Shown here: one piece after another, positions 32,914-41,876 of the stretch
How positions within the stretch are numbered: the stretch's first letter is position 1
Layout: the number at the start of each line of letters is the position of its first letter
Source of the DNA: Bradyrhizobium vignae
GTDB lineage: Bacteria; Pseudomonadota; Alphaproteobacteria; Rhizobiales; Xanthobacteraceae
Direction of reading: 5' to 3'
Assembly (NCBI RefSeq): GCF_004114425.1
Contig: NZ_RDQF01000026.1
Location: 25,697-89,696 of the forward strand
Length of the DNA: 64,000 bases
The notes under the pieces: model-generated
Told to the model about the DNA's origin: nothing
The model's database searches: none
The model's input: the letters and a program-made list of their open reading frames with translations, nothing else
Position numbers and translations under genes: made by a program

Positions 32914-34986
32914 TCAGTGCGAGGCGGCCCAGACCTTCTTCTTGGTGAAGTACATCAGGCCCGCGAAGATGATCAGGAACACGAACACCTGGAAACCGAG
33001 GCGCTTGCGCGCTTCCATGTGCGGTTCGGCGGTCCACATCAGGAACGTGGTGACGTCCTTGGCGTACTGCGCGACCGTGGTCGGTGAGCCATCGTCATAG
33101 GTCACCTGGCCATCGCTGAGCGGCTTCGGCATCTTGATGGCATGGCCCGGGAAGTACTTGTTGTAGTACGAGCCCTCCGGGATGGTGACGCCCTCCGGCA
33201 CCTTCTCCTCGAAGCCCTGAAGCACCGCCGCGACGTAGTCCGGGCCCTGCTCCTGGTACTGGGTGAAGAAGTCGAAGACGAACCAGGGGAAGCCGCGCTT
33301 ATAGGAGCGCGCCTTGGTGATCAGGGACAGGTCGGGCGGCGCCGCACCGCCGTTCGCGGCACGCGCAGCCTGCTCGTTCGGGAACGGCGAGGGGAAATAG
33401 TCCGCCGGCCGGCCCGGACGCTCGAACATGTCGCCCGCATCGTTCGGACCGTCCTTGATCTTGTAGTCCGATGCGAAGGCCGTCGCCTGCGCCACCGAAT
33501 AGCCGGGCCCGCCGGGCTCGGCGAGGTTGCGGAAGGCGACATAGGACAGGCCGTGGCAGCTGGCGCAGACCTCCTTATAGACCTTCAGGCCGCGCTGCAG
33601 CGCGCCGCGATCAAACTTACCGAAAGGGCCCGAGAACGACCATTTGTTGGCCGGCGGGTTGTCGCCGCCTTCAGACGCCTTCGCGCTGTCGATCGAGCCC
33701 GCGAACAATGATCCTGCGAGCGCGAGCACGATCGCGGTCGAGACCATCGGTGTCGATCGGCTGCCGGTCTTGGCGAGCACCGCATCAGAGATCGAGTTCG
33801 GCACCGGCCGCGGCTTCTCGATGCGCGCGAGCAGCGGCAGCACGATCAGGAAGTAGGCGAAGTAGCAGACCGTCAGGACCCGGCCGGCGACGACGTAGAT
33901 GCCTTCCGGCGGCTGGGCGCCGAGATAGCCGAGCAGGATGCAGACCACGACGAAGATCCAGAAGAACTGCTTGGCGAGCGGACGGTACTTCGACGATCTG
34001 GTCCTGGCGCTGTCGAGCCAAGGCAGGAAGCACAGGATGATGATCGCCCCGAACATCGCGACGACGCCCGCGAGCTTGTTCGGGATCGAGCGCAGGATCG
34101 CGTAGAACGGCAGGTAATACCATTCCGGCACGATGTGCGGCGGCGTCACGCCCGGGTTCGCCGGAATGTAGTTGTCGGCGTCGCCGAGATAGTTCGGCAT
34201 GTAGAAGATGAACCAGGCGTACAGCAGCATGAAGCAGGCGACGCCGAACATGTCCTTGATGGTCGCGTGCGGCGTGAACGGCACCGTGTCCTTTTCCGTC
34301 TTCGGCTCGACGCCGTCAGGATTGTTCTGGCCGGCGACGTGCAGCGCCCAGACGTGCAGCACGACCACGCCCGCGATCACGAACGGCAGGAGATAGTGCA
34401 GCGAGAAGAAGCGGTTCAGCGTCGGGTTGCCGACCGAATAGCCGCCCCACAGCAGCGTCACGATGCTCTCGCCGACATAGGGAATGGCGGAGAACAGGTT
34501 GGTGATGACGGTGGCGCCCCAGAAGCTCATCTGACCCCACGGCAGCACGTAGCCCATGAAGCCGGTCGCCATCATCAGGAGGTAGATGATGACGCCGAGG
34601 ATCCACAACACTTCCCGCGGCTCCTTGTACGACCCGTAGTAAAGGCCGCGGAACATGTGGACGTAGACGGCGACGAAGAACATCGAGGCGCCAACCGCGT
34701 GCATGTTGCGCAGCAGCCAGCCGTAGTTCACGTCACGAACGATCAGCTCGACCGACTTGAAGGCGAGATCGGCTTGCGGCGTGTAGTGCATCGCCAGGAC
34801 CACGCCGGTCAGGATCTGCATCGCCAGCATGAAGGAGAGGATGGCGCCGAAGGTCCACCAATAGTTCAGGTTGCGCGGGGTGGGATAGGCGACGAAGGAG
34901 GAGTGGATGAGACCAAAGATCGGCAGACGCCGCTCGATCCATTGCAGGGCCGGATTGCTCGGCTGGTAGTCGGATGGTCCGCTCAT
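32914..34986 (-). CDS. fbcH: Fused cytochrome b / cytochrome c1 of the bc1 complex
   Basis: A 690-residue fusion typical of Bradyrhizobium, in which fbcH encodes cytochrome b and c1 as one precursor. Residues about 1-420 form the eight-helix cytochrome b (LRNMHAVGASMFFVAVYVHM, WGQMSFWGATVITNL, heme histidines in HMFRGLYY and HVWALHV, and PEWYYLPFYAILRSIPNK). A connecting signal-like segment (SRSTPMVSTAIVLALAGSLF with AKAS) is followed by cytochrome c1 with the heme motif VCASCHGLSY and a C-terminal anchor helix. It catalyses quinol to cytochrome c electron transfer at the inner membrane. The ATG at 34986 is chosen; the frame continues upstream over the Rieske gene by chance. Confidence 0.97.
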   Translation of the reverse strand: MSGPSDYQPSNPALQWIERRLPIFGLIHSSFVAYPTPRNLNYWWTFGAILSFMLAMQILTGVVLAMHYTPQADLAFKSVELIVRDVNYGWLLRNMHAVGASMFFVAVYVHMFRGLYYGSYKEPREVLWILGVIIYLLMMATGFMGYVLPWGQMSFWGATVITNLFSAIPYVGESIVTLLWGGYSVGNPTLNRFFSLHYLLPFVIAGVVVLHVWALHVAGQNNPDGVEPKTEKDTVPFTPHATIKDMFGVACFMLLYAWFIFYMPNYLGDADNYIPANPGVTPPHIVPEWYYLPFYAILRSIPNKLAGVVAMFGAIIILCFLPWLDSARTRSSKYRPLAKQFFWIFVVVCILLGYLGAQPPEGIYVVAGRVLTVCYFAYFLIVLPLLARIEKPRPVPNSISDAVLAKTGSRSTPMVSTAIVLALAGSLFAGSIDSAKASEGGDNPPANKWSFSGPFGKFDRGALQRGLKVYKEVCASCHGLSYVAFRNLAEPGGPGYSVAQATAFASDYKIKDGPNDAGDMFERPGRPADYFPSPFPNEQAARAANGGAAPPDLSLITKARSYKRGFPWFVFDFFTQYQEQGPDYVAAVLQGFEEKVPEGVTIPEGSYYNKYFPGHAIKMPKPLSDGQVTYDDGSPTTVAQYAKDVTTFLMWTAEPHMEARKRLGFQVFVFLIIFAGLMYFTKKKVWAASH

Positions 34987-35048
34987 GATGCGATCCTGAG
35001 GAAATAAAACGACGAGACGGCGCGAAGCTTCGGACGATAGTCCGAGGC

Positions 35049-35579
35049 TCAGCCGATCTGGATTTTGGTATCGGAAACGAACTGGTACGGCGGGACCGGC
35101 AGGTTCGCGGGCGCAGGCCCCTGGCGGATGCGGCCGGACGAATCGTACTGCGAACCATGGCAGGGGCAGAAGAACCCGTCGTAATTGCCCTCGTGAGCGA
35201 TCGGGATGCAGCCGAGATGGGTGCAGATGCCGATCACGACCAGCCACTGCTCGTGGCCGGACTTGACCCGGGCCTCGTCGGACTGCGGATCGGGCAGGCT
35301 CGCCACGTTGACGGCGCGCGCCTCGTCGATCTGCTTCTTGGTGCGGTGGCTGATGTAGATCGGCTTGCCGCGCCAGAACACCTTGATGTCCTGGCCTTCC
35401 GCAATCGGGCTGAGATCGACCTCGATCGGCGCGCCGGCGGCGATGGTCGAGGCATCAGGATTCATTTGGGAGATGAAGGGCCAGAGCGCAGCCGCGCCCC
35501 CTACTGCTGCAGCTGCCCCCGTTGCAACGAATAAGAAATCACGGCGTGTCGGATGGTCCGCCGAAGACGCTGTCGTCAC
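35049..35579 (-). CDS. fbcF: Rieske iron-sulfur subunit of cytochrome bc1
   Basis: A 176-residue ubiquinol-cytochrome c reductase subunit. It begins MTTASSADHPTRRDFLFVAT with a twin-arginine signal (TRRDFLF), followed by an uncleaved membrane helix (AAAAVGGAAALWPFISQM). The 2Fe-2S site is intact: CTHLGC near residue 121 and CPCHGSQYD near residue 140, with PPYQF after it. It precedes fbcH with a gap of 62 bp, forming the fbcFH operon, which ends at the terminator near 32880. The divergent region 35580-35857 separates it from trmL and must hold its promoter, though none is obvious. Confidence 0.97.
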   Translation of the reverse strand: MTTASSADHPTRRDFLFVATGAAAAVGGAAALWPFISQMNPDASTIAAGAPIEVDLSPIAEGQDIKVFWRGKPIYISHRTKKQIDEARAVNVASLPDPQSDEARVKSGHEQWLVVIGICTHLGCIPIAHEGNYDGFFCPCHGSQYDSSGRIRQGPAPANLPVPPYQFVSDTKIQIG

Positions 35580-35857
35580 GATTCCAACCCTTTCTTCTTA
35601 TGCGACCGGTGGAACCGCTCCGGGGGGCGCCCATGAGGTCCCCGGAAAGGCTGCCGGCGCCCGCGGCCCCCCGCGGCGGCAGAACTTTGCTTGCTCACGC
35701 CCAAACGGGGAAAACAGCAGTCCAGAATCGTTCTATTGGCACCCTTGCCGGGCGAGCGCAAGCCCGCTATCGGCGCGGGAGCGTGCAATGCACGAATTCC
35801 CGGGGGTGCGATGTTTCATTGAGACATTTTGCGCCCGCAACCAGCCCGCCGCCGCCC

Positions 35858-36334
35858 ATGCAGATAGCGCTTTTCCAGCCTGACATTCCCCAGAACACCG
35901 GCACGATTCTCAGGCTCTGCGCCTGCTTGGGGTTCGCCGCCCATATCATCGAGCCCGCCGGCTTCCCCTTCTCCGACCGCTTGTTCCGCCGGGCGGGAAT
36001 GGATTACCTCGACCACGTCAGCGTGACCCGTCACGACTCCTGGTCGAAATTCGAGGACTGGCGCGCAGGCCAGGGCTCCCGGCTGCTGCTGTTCACGACC
36101 AAGGCCGCCACCGACTACCGCGATTTTCGTTACCAGAACTCGGACATCCTGCTATTCGGGCGCGAGAGCGCCGGCGTCACCGACGCGGTGGTCGAGGCCG
36201 CCGATGCGCGCCTGGTGATCCCGATCAAGGCGGGGCTGCGCTCGCTCAATGTGGCGATGGCAGCCGCCATGGCCGCAGGCGAGGCGCTGCGGCAGATCCG
36301 GAACGCCGAAGAAGGACTGAGGAGAGAGATTTGA
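35858..36334 (+). CDS. trmL: tRNA (cytidine/uridine-34 2-prime-O)-methyltransferase TrmL
   Basis: A 158-residue SPOUT methyltransferase modifying the wobble base of leucine tRNAs. Family landmarks run in order: MQIALFQPDIPQNTGTILRL at the N-terminus, DYLDHVSVTRHDSWSKFEDW, and the knot region LLFGRESAGV and RLVIPIKAGLRSLNVAMAAA. Length is normal. The ATG at 35858 starts the consensus exactly; no longer reading is needed. It is the first gene of a trmL-queE-hemF-HAD cluster: the stop overlaps the queE start by 4 bp (TTGA), which is tight translational coupling of two tRNA-related enzymes. Confidence 0.96.
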   Translation: MQIALFQPDIPQNTGTILRLCACLGFAAHIIEPAGFPFSDRLFRRAGMDYLDHVSVTRHDSWSKFEDWRAGQGSRLLLFTTKAATDYRDFRYQNSDILLFGRESAGVTDAVVEAADARLVIPIKAGLRSLNVAMAAAMAAGEALRQIRNAEEGLRREI

Positions 36335-36963
36335 GTTACGCGGTCAAGGAAATCTTCCTGACCCTGCAAGGCGAAGGCGCCCATGCCGGGCGCGCGTCCG
36401 TGTTCTGCCGTTTTGCCGGCTGCAACCTCTGGAGCGGCCGCGAGGCCGACCGCGGGGAAGCGACCTGCAAGTTCTGCGATACGGATTTCGTCGGAACCGA
36501 TGGTACCCTCGGCGGCCGCTACGGCTCGGCTGCGGAACTCGCCGACACCATCGCCGCGCAATGGACGGCATCCGCCGCCAACCGCTACGTGGTTCTGACC
36601 GGCGGCGAGCCGCTGCTCCAGGTCGACGCCGCGCTGGTCGACGCGCTGCACGCGAGAGGTTTCGAGATCGGCGTCGAGACCAACGGCACGATCGCGGCTC
36701 CTGAGGGGCTCGACTGGATCTGCGTCAGCCCCAAGGGCGGCAGCGAGCTGGTCCTGCGGCGCGGCCACGAGCTGAAGCTGGTCTATCCCCAGGCGCTGGC
36801 GATGCCCGAAGCATTTGAGGACCTCGCCTTCGAACGCTTCTCGCTGCAGCCGATGGACGGGCCCGAGGTCGTCGAGAACACCGCGCGCGCGATCGACTAT
36901 TGCTTGCGCCATCCGCAATGGCGGCTGAGCGTGCAGACGCACAAATCGCTCGGCATCAGATAG
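36331..36963 (+). CDS. queE: 7-carboxy-7-deazaguanine synthase QueE
   Basis: A 210-residue radical SAM enzyme of queuosine biosynthesis that converts carboxy-tetrahydropterin to carboxydeazaguanine. The start VKEIFLTLQGEGAHAGRASV is diagnostic. The cluster site is an expanded Cys motif: CRFAGCNLWSG, then an insert and CKFCDTDF, a known variant in which the usual CX3CX2C spacing is widened to CX14CX2C. VVLTGGEPLLQVDAALVDAL and VETNGTI follow. The start codon is TTG at 36331, with GAGGAGAGA 6 bp upstream. Other queuosine genes (queC, queD) are not in the window. Confidence 0.95.
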   Translation: MSYAVKEIFLTLQGEGAHAGRASVFCRFAGCNLWSGREADRGEATCKFCDTDFVGTDGTLGGRYGSAAELADTIAAQWTASAANRYVVLTGGEPLLQVDAALVDALHARGFEIGVETNGTIAAPEGLDWICVSPKGGSELVLRRGHELKLVYPQALAMPEAFEDLAFERFSLQPMDGPEVVENTARAIDYCLRHPQWRLSVQTHKSLGIR

Positions 36964-36977
36964 GACGCGACCGGCAA

Positions 36978-37871
36978 ATGAATATGGACGCCTCGACAAT
37001 CGAAGACCGCAAGGCCCGCGCCCGCGCCTGGTTCGAGCGCTTGCGCGACGACATCTGCGCGAGCTTCGAGCGGCTCGAGGATGACGCACCGCAAAGCCTC
37101 TATCCGGGCGAAGCCGGCCGCTTCAAGCGCACGCCCTGGCAGCGCACCGACCACTCTGGCGCGCCTGGCGGCGGCGGGGTGATGTCGATGATGCATGGCC
37201 GCCTGTTCGAGAAGGTCGGCGTGCACTGCTCGATGGTGCAAGGCGAATTCGCGCCCGAGTTTCGCGCCCAGATTCCGGGCGCCGCGGAGCATCCGAAATT
37301 CTGGGCCTCCGGCATCTCGCTGATCGCGCACATGCGCAATCCGAACGTGCCCGCGGTGCACATGAACACGCGCTTCGTCGTCACCACGAAAGCCTGGTTC
37401 GGCGGCGGCGCCGACCTCACGCCGGTGCTGGAGCGAAGGCGGACGCAGGACGATGCCGACAGCATCGCGTTCCACGCCGCGATGAAACAGGCCTGCAACC
37501 AGCACAGCGGCGTTGCCGAATACGACAAGTACAAGAAATGGTGCGACGAGTATTTCTACCTGCCGCACCGGAAAGAGGCGCGCGGCATCGGCGGCATCTT
37601 CTACGACTGGCACGACAGCGGCGACTGGGATGCCGACCTCGCCTTCACCCAGGACGTCGGCCGCGCCTTCCTGAAGATCTATCCCGAGATCGTGCGGCGC
37701 AATTTCGCGAGCGCCTGGACCGCGGCAGACCGCGAGGAGCAACTGATCCGGCGCGGCCGCTATGTCGAGTTCAACCTGCTCTACGACCGCGGCACCATCT
37801 TCGGACTCAAGACCGGCGGCAATGTGGACTCGATCCTGTCGTCGCTGCCGCCGGAGGTGAAGTGGCCGTGA
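36978..37871 (+). CDS. hemF: Oxygen-dependent coproporphyrinogen III oxidase
   Basis: A 297-residue aerobic heme-pathway enzyme that decarboxylates coproporphyrinogen III to protoporphyrinogen IX. Recognisable blocks: FKRTPWQRTDHSGAPGGGGV at the N-terminus, SGISLIAHMRNPNVPAVHMN with the following TRFVVTT, AWFGGGADLTPVL, and the very conserved GIGGIFYDWHDSGDWDADLA and YVEFNLLYDRGTIFGLKTGG. Length is normal. The ATG at 36978 fits; a longer frame upstream overlaps queE by chance. It overlaps the following HAD gene by 4 bp. Aerobic heme supply fits with the bc1 genes nearby. Confidence 0.97.
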   Translation: MNMDASTIEDRKARARAWFERLRDDICASFERLEDDAPQSLYPGEAGRFKRTPWQRTDHSGAPGGGGVMSMMHGRLFEKVGVHCSMVQGEFAPEFRAQIPGAAEHPKFWASGISLIAHMRNPNVPAVHMNTRFVVTTKAWFGGGADLTPVLERRRTQDDADSIAFHAAMKQACNQHSGVAEYDKYKKWCDEYFYLPHRKEARGIGGIFYDWHDSGDWDADLAFTQDVGRAFLKIYPEIVRRNFASAWTAADREEQLIRRGRYVEFNLLYDRGTIFGLKTGGNVDSILSSLPPEVKWP

Positions 37872-38620
37872 CCGCGATGAAGCCCGCCGCAAAGCCGCTC
37901 CCGCGCGCCATGCTGATCGACATGGACGACACCATCCTGTCGGCCTATGGCCGGCCCGAGATCGCCTGGAACACGATCACGGCCGAGTTCGCCGAGGAAC
38001 TGGCGCCGCTGCCGCCGCCGATGGTCGCAACGGCCGTGCTCGCGTTCGCGCGAAACTTCTGGGCCAATGCGGAGCCGGCGTGGCGAATGAAGCTCGCCGA
38101 GGCCCGTCACCTCACGGTCAAGGGCGGTTTTGCCGCGCTCGCGGCCGCCGGCCATCGCGCCCTGCCCGATGATCTCGCCATTCGCCTCGCGGACCGCTTC
38201 ACCGCCTATCGCGAGGAGGAGATGTTCGTCTTCCCCGGCGCGCATGAGGCGATCGACCAGTTCAAGGCGCTCGGCATCAAGCTCGCACTGGTCACCAACG
38301 GCGCCGCGGACATGCAGCGCGCCAAGGTCGAGCGCTTCGAGCTGGCGCACCGCTTCCATCACATCCAGATCGAAGGCGAGCACGGCTTCGGCAAGCCCGA
38401 GGAGCGCGCCTATCTGCACGCGATGGAGGCGCTCGGCGTCACCGCTGAGGATACCTGGATGATCGGCGACAATCTGGAATGGGAGGTCGTGACGCCGCAG
38501 CGCCTCGGCATCTATTCGATCTGGATGGACGTGCATGGCGACGGCCTGCCCGAGGGATCGACGGTCAAGCCCGACCGCATCATCCGCTCGCTGACTGAGC
38601 TCGTGCCGGACCAGCTGTAA
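37868..38620 (+). CDS. HAD-superfamily hydrolase
   Basis: A 250-residue haloacid dehalogenase-type phosphatase. Motif I is AMLIDMDDTILSAYG, where D-x-D supplies the nucleophile and acid. The cap region is helical, with HLTVKGGFAAL. Motif II is ALVTNGAADM, motif III is the lysine in GEHGFGKPEERAYLHAM, and motif IV is TWMIGDNLEWEVVTPQRLGI. All four HAD motifs are present. The GTG at 37868 is chosen over ATG at 37876 because it overlaps the hemF stop as GTGA and lies 8 bp after GGAGGTG. The substrate is unknown; position behind hemF is a common arrangement. Confidence 0.92.
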   Translation: MTAMKPAAKPLPRAMLIDMDDTILSAYGRPEIAWNTITAEFAEELAPLPPPMVATAVLAFARNFWANAEPAWRMKLAEARHLTVKGGFAALAAAGHRALPDDLAIRLADRFTAYREEEMFVFPGAHEAIDQFKALGIKLALVTNGAADMQRAKVERFELAHRFHHIQIEGEHGFGKPEERAYLHAMEALGVTAEDTWMIGDNLEWEVVTPQRLGIYSIWMDVHGDGLPEGSTVKPDRIIRSLTELVPDQL

Positions 38621-38983
38621 CGGGGCACGACAACAAAAACTGCGAAAACAACCCCATGCACAGTAGGGCGCTGCTGCAAAATCAAAGGCTTACGGATTTT
38701 ACGAATCGCCTTTGACCCGTCGGGCAAAACAGGGGCATAATGCCATCGTCGCAATGCATGCGATGGGCAGGGCTTCCGCGCGAGCTGCGCCCGTTCGCCA
38801 AAGCGGATGAGTTTTGGTTGAATCGATGCGCGCTCGGGACTCGGGGTCACCTCTCCCGCAGGGTCCCGCAGGGAGAGGTGCCGCGCGGCACCGGCGCGCT
38901 TTGCCGGCATGCGCCTCGCGTGATCGGCGTGTCATGACCGCCTGCTAGCCTCCCCCGCGTCGATCAACCCGAAAGGACAATCC
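38621..38983. other. Intergenic region with hairpin between the HAD gene and the DUF2158 gene
   Basis: No gene is seen in these 363 bases. CACCTCTCCC and GGGAGAGGTG near 38850-38885 form a perfect 10-bp inverted repeat with a 13-base loop (GCAGGGTCCCGCA). The same type of element (CACCTCTCCCC/GGGGAGAGGTG) recurs at 62175-62199. The rest is unremarkable. Confidence 0.6.
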
Positions 38984-39190
38984 ATGGATCTGAAAGCCGG
39001 CGATGTCGTGATGCTGAAATCCGGCGGCCAGCCGCTGACCGTCGCGGAGGTGAAGGAAAACGAGGCGCTCTGCCTCTGGATGGGCATGGAAGGCGACCTG
39101 TTCCGCGAGACGCTGCCGCTCGCCGTGCTGATGCAGGTCGAGGAAGATGAGGAAGAGGACGACGAAGACGAGAATGAGGACGAGGAGTAG
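38984..39190 (+). CDS. DUF2158 (YodC-like) small protein with acidic tail
   Basis: A 68-residue protein. The first 45 residues match the DUF2158/YodC pattern: DLKAGDVVMLKSGGQPLTVA with EALCLWMGMEGDLFRETLPL, a small beta-barrel-like fold of unknown role. The tail from residue about 50 is almost entirely acidic (EEDEEEDDEDENEDEE), which is unusual for the family as known to me and could mimic nucleic acid or bind metal ions. No partner gene is adjacent. An unrelated, equally acidic small ORF lies at 45022-45198. Confidence 0.85.
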   Translation: MDLKAGDVVMLKSGGQPLTVAEVKENEALCLWMGMEGDLFRETLPLAVLMQVEEDEEEDDEDENEDEE

Positions 39191-39300
39191 GCGCATCCAC
39201 GTCGGGCCGGAGCTTTCCGCTCCGGTGCTCCCGATGTCCGCTTTTGCCAATAGCGGACATCGCTGGATGTCGTGCAGCGGCCAGGAGGGGGAACGGCTTC

Positions 39301-40278
39301 TCAATTAACTTCAATTCCTGCCGAGCGGATGACGCGGGCGTACTTCTCAGTCTCTTGGGCGATGAACTCGGAGAATTGTGTGGATGAACCGAGGATGCTC
39401 GTTCCCCCGAGTTCTGCAATCCTGGTCTTCATGGCGGCGTTCTCGAGCGCGGCGTTAACCTCCCGGTTGAGCCTTTCGACAATGTCTGTCGGCGTCATTC
39501 TGGGAGCACCTATGCCGAACCATGAACCGGCCTCGTAGCCAGGGACAGTCTCGGCGGCACTTGGCACGTCGGGCAGACTCGCAGACCTGTTCGAAGTTGT
39601 CACCGCAATCGGAATGAGCTCGCCTCGCCTGATGTGCGCAATCGACGAGGGCATGGGGTCGAACATTGCGTCAATGCTTCCTGCCAACAGTGCGGCGACC
39701 GCGGGCGTTGAACCGAGATATGGCACCAGCGCAACATCGATGCCGGTCATCGTCCTGAACAGTTCGATGCCGATGTGCTGAGGCGTACCGTGACCCGCGA
39801 ATCCGATCTTGAGCTTTCCCGGGTTGGCCTTGGCGTGGGCGATAAATTCCGTGACCGTCCGGACTGGAACTGAGGGATGCACCTCGATCACCAGCGGGAC
39901 CCGATACAAGAACGCAACGGGCGCGATATCACGGGCGAAATCGAAATCGAGCCCTTTGAAAAGGGTCGAGTTGATAGTGTTCACCGGTCCACAAACGAGA
40001 AGCGTGTGACCGTCAGGGTCTGACTTGACCACCGATCTCGTCGCCACATTCCCGCTCTGCCCCGGCTGGTTTTCGATGACGAACTCCTGACCGAGTCTCT
40101 CGGAAAGCCATGGGGCGATCAAGCGACCGGCGATGTCGACCGGCCCTCCGGCGGGAAATCCGACAACAAGCCGTACGCTTCGCGCCGGGTAGCCTTCGGC
40201 CAAGGCGATCCGAGGCAGAACTGATGTCCCTATCGTCGCCAACGCGGCGTTCACAAAATCGCGCCTGCGCAGTTGCAT
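39301..40278 (-). CDS. Bug-family tripartite tricarboxylate transporter substrate-binding protein
   Basis: A 325-residue periplasmic solute-binding protein of the Bug/TctC family. It has a twin-arginine-like N-terminus (MQLRRRDFVNAALATIGTSV) with a PRIALAEG cleavage region, then the family hallmarks PARSVRLVVGFPAGGPVDIA, FVIENQPGQSGNVATRSVVK, FAGHGTPQHIGIELF and VPYLGSTPAVAALLAGSIDA. It binds small carboxylates in the periplasm. AAGGAGGGCGAC precedes the ATG at 40278. No TctA/TctB membrane genes are adjacent, so it is an orphan. It diverges from a frameshifted LysR gene that was likely its regulator. Confidence 0.94.
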   Translation of the reverse strand: MQLRRRDFVNAALATIGTSVLPRIALAEGYPARSVRLVVGFPAGGPVDIAGRLIAPWLSERLGQEFVIENQPGQSGNVATRSVVKSDPDGHTLLVCGPVNTINSTLFKGLDFDFARDIAPVAFLYRVPLVIEVHPSVPVRTVTEFIAHAKANPGKLKIGFAGHGTPQHIGIELFRTMTGIDVALVPYLGSTPAVAALLAGSIDAMFDPMPSSIAHIRRGELIPIAVTTSNRSASLPDVPSAAETVPGYEAGSWFGIGAPRMTPTDIVERLNREVNAALENAAMKTRIAELGGTSILGSSTQFSEFIAQETEKYARVIRSAGIEVN

Positions 40279-40372
40279 GTCGCCCTCCTTGCTGCCGGCC
40301 GTACAACTAACGTTTGGACCATCATTCCGCTATGATATGCTTAGGCCGATCTTGATACTTTCAGGGTATGCT

Positions 40373-41277
40373 GTGGACCTACGTCGCCTCAGATATTTCG
40401 TTGCGGTTGCCGAGGAAGGACATATCACCCGCGCAGCGGAGCGCCTTGATATCCAGCAGCCGCCTCTCAGCCGACAGATCAGCCTGATGGAACGAGATCT
40501 GGGCGTTCAACTCTTCCGTCGCACGCCTCGCGGCGTCGAAATGACCGTCGCGGGTCAAGTCCTGTTAGCGAAGCCAAGGCGGTCCTTGCACAGTTCGATC
40601 GCGCGATTGATGCGACCCGGCGTGCGGCACGCGGCGAACAGGGCACTCTGTGTATCGGAATTGCGCCAACAGCGCCCTTTAACCCGTTCGTTCCAGACTC
40701 GATTCGATGCTTCAGGGAAGCCAATCCGCGGGTCTGCCTCGTGTTGCATGAGGGGCTGAGCAATGACATCGTTGCGCAATTCAACAACGACCAGATGGAC
40801 GTTGCCTTCGTGCGCGCGCCCCAGATCCATGCAGACGGAGTCATCGTCGCCCCTCTTCAAGAGGAGCCTTTGGTCGTCGCCTTACCAAGCCATCACCGCG
40901 CGGCAAGAACCAAATCCAAGGCAGTTTCCCTGAAGAGCCTTGCAAACGAACAGTTCATCATGATCGGGCCGGCCGGAACCGGTTTGCACGACGAGACGAT
41001 CGCAGCTTGCCATAGAGCTGCATTTGCACCTCGTCTTGGCCAGCCGGCCCCCAGAATCACATCGGCACTCGGCCTGGTAGCGGCCGGACTGGGCATCGCG
41101 CTGGTGCCTTCAACGATGCAGAGCGCGCGCATGAAAGGGGTCGCTTATCTTCCTCTTGCAGATGCCTCGGCAAAGGCCTTTCTTGGTTTGGCCTGGCGGC
41201 GAGACGATCCGTCGCCGGTCCTCAAGAAATTCTTGAGCCTGGTTCGGGCGATGGCAAAGAAAAGGCCCAGGATCTGA
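40373..41277 (+). pseudogene. LysR-family regulator, frameshifted
   Basis: The N-terminal part (GTG 40373, VDLRRLRYFVAVAEEGHITR, LDIQQPPLSRQISLMERDLG, FRRTPRGVEMTVAG) is a LysR DNA-binding domain in one frame. The effector domain continues in another: the frame holding AVLAQFDRAI and GEQGTLCIGIAPTAPFNPFV, then LHEGLSNDIV through to 41277. The shift lies near 40569, where GCGAAGCC stands for an expected GCGGAAGCC, a one-base deletion. Restoring one base gives a 301-residue LysR protein. Total length (905 nt) also fits a single loss. It may be a true pseudogene or a sequencing error. It is divergent from the Bug protein gene. Confidence 0.85.
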
Positions 41278-41307
41278 CGTCCCGGAACTCCCGAGGTCGC
41301 GGAGTGA

Positions 41308-41781
41308 TCATTTCAGATCATCTGGATCGTTGCTCTCCAGTTTCTTCCGAAGAGCCGTGACCACACGATGAACGGCTTGCAGATCCTTGATCGCGAGCCC
41401 TTCCGAAAGGCCGTTGATCCAAGGCGCCTGCAAAGCCATGGCGGCATCGAAAGCGCGCCGTCCCTTCTCGGTCAAGACGACAAGTTGAGCACGCCGATGG
41501 TGCGGGTTGGCCTCGAACGCCACAAGCCCTTCCGCGTGCAGGTCGTTGACGATCCGCTGCACGTTCTGGCGATTGGCACCGAGATCGCGGGCCAGCCATG
41601 CGACCGGCTGGGATCGCTCGGCATGAACAATTGCGCCGAGAATTTGCCAGCGCGCGCTCGTCAGCCCAAGCCGCGCCACCAAGCGGTCGCCTGCGGTCAA
41701 GAGCAGACTGTTGAGCCGGAACAGGTCGAGCATGAGGCCGGTCAAAGCATCGCCGGCCGGCGTTCGTTGGGATTTCAGCAT
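41308..41781 (-). CDS. MarR-family transcriptional regulator
   Basis: A 157-residue MarR regulator. The winged helix runs through SARWQILGAIVHAERSQPVA, WLARDLGANRQNVQRIVNDL (recognition helix) and the wing FEANPHHRRAQLVVLTEKG. The rest is the helical dimer interface. It is divergent from the antibiotic-biosynthesis monooxygenase-like gene, and the shared interval holds a perfect palindrome plus a repeated half-site, the probable operator for both genes. The ligand is unknown; control of a small oxidative or toxic-compound module is a reasonable inference. Confidence 0.93.
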   Translation of the reverse strand: MLKSQRTPAGDALTGLMLDLFRLNSLLLTAGDRLVARLGLTSARWQILGAIVHAERSQPVAWLARDLGANRQNVQRIVNDLHAEGLVAFEANPHHRRAQLVVLTEKGRRAFDAAMALQAPWINGLSEGLAIKDLQAVHRVVTALRKKLESNDPDDLK

Positions 41782-41798
41782 CTGTCACCATAAAGTTA

Positions 41799-41854
41799 TA
41801 TTGACATCATTATGTCAATTTAGTATTTGACGTATCGTACCATATTGACATCAT
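41799..41854. promoter_or_regulatory. MarR operators: perfect palindrome plus repeated half-site
   Basis: ATTGACAT, 4-bp spacer CATT and ATGTCAAT (41800-41819) form a perfect inverted repeat. TATTGACATCAT is repeated exactly at 41799-41810 and 41843-41854, so the second copy supplies another half-site. Both lie between the divergent marR and monooxygenase genes, and TTGACA elements are included. The second copy is just upstream of the ribosome site of the monooxygenase gene. Confidence 0.8.
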
Positions 41855-41876
41855 GCAACCAAATATCGGAGGTTTC

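Noticed and set aside
41853..41876. Earlier ATG for the ABM protein
   Set aside because: It lies in the operator repeat and has no ribosome site, while the ATG at 41877 has GGAGG at ideal distance.
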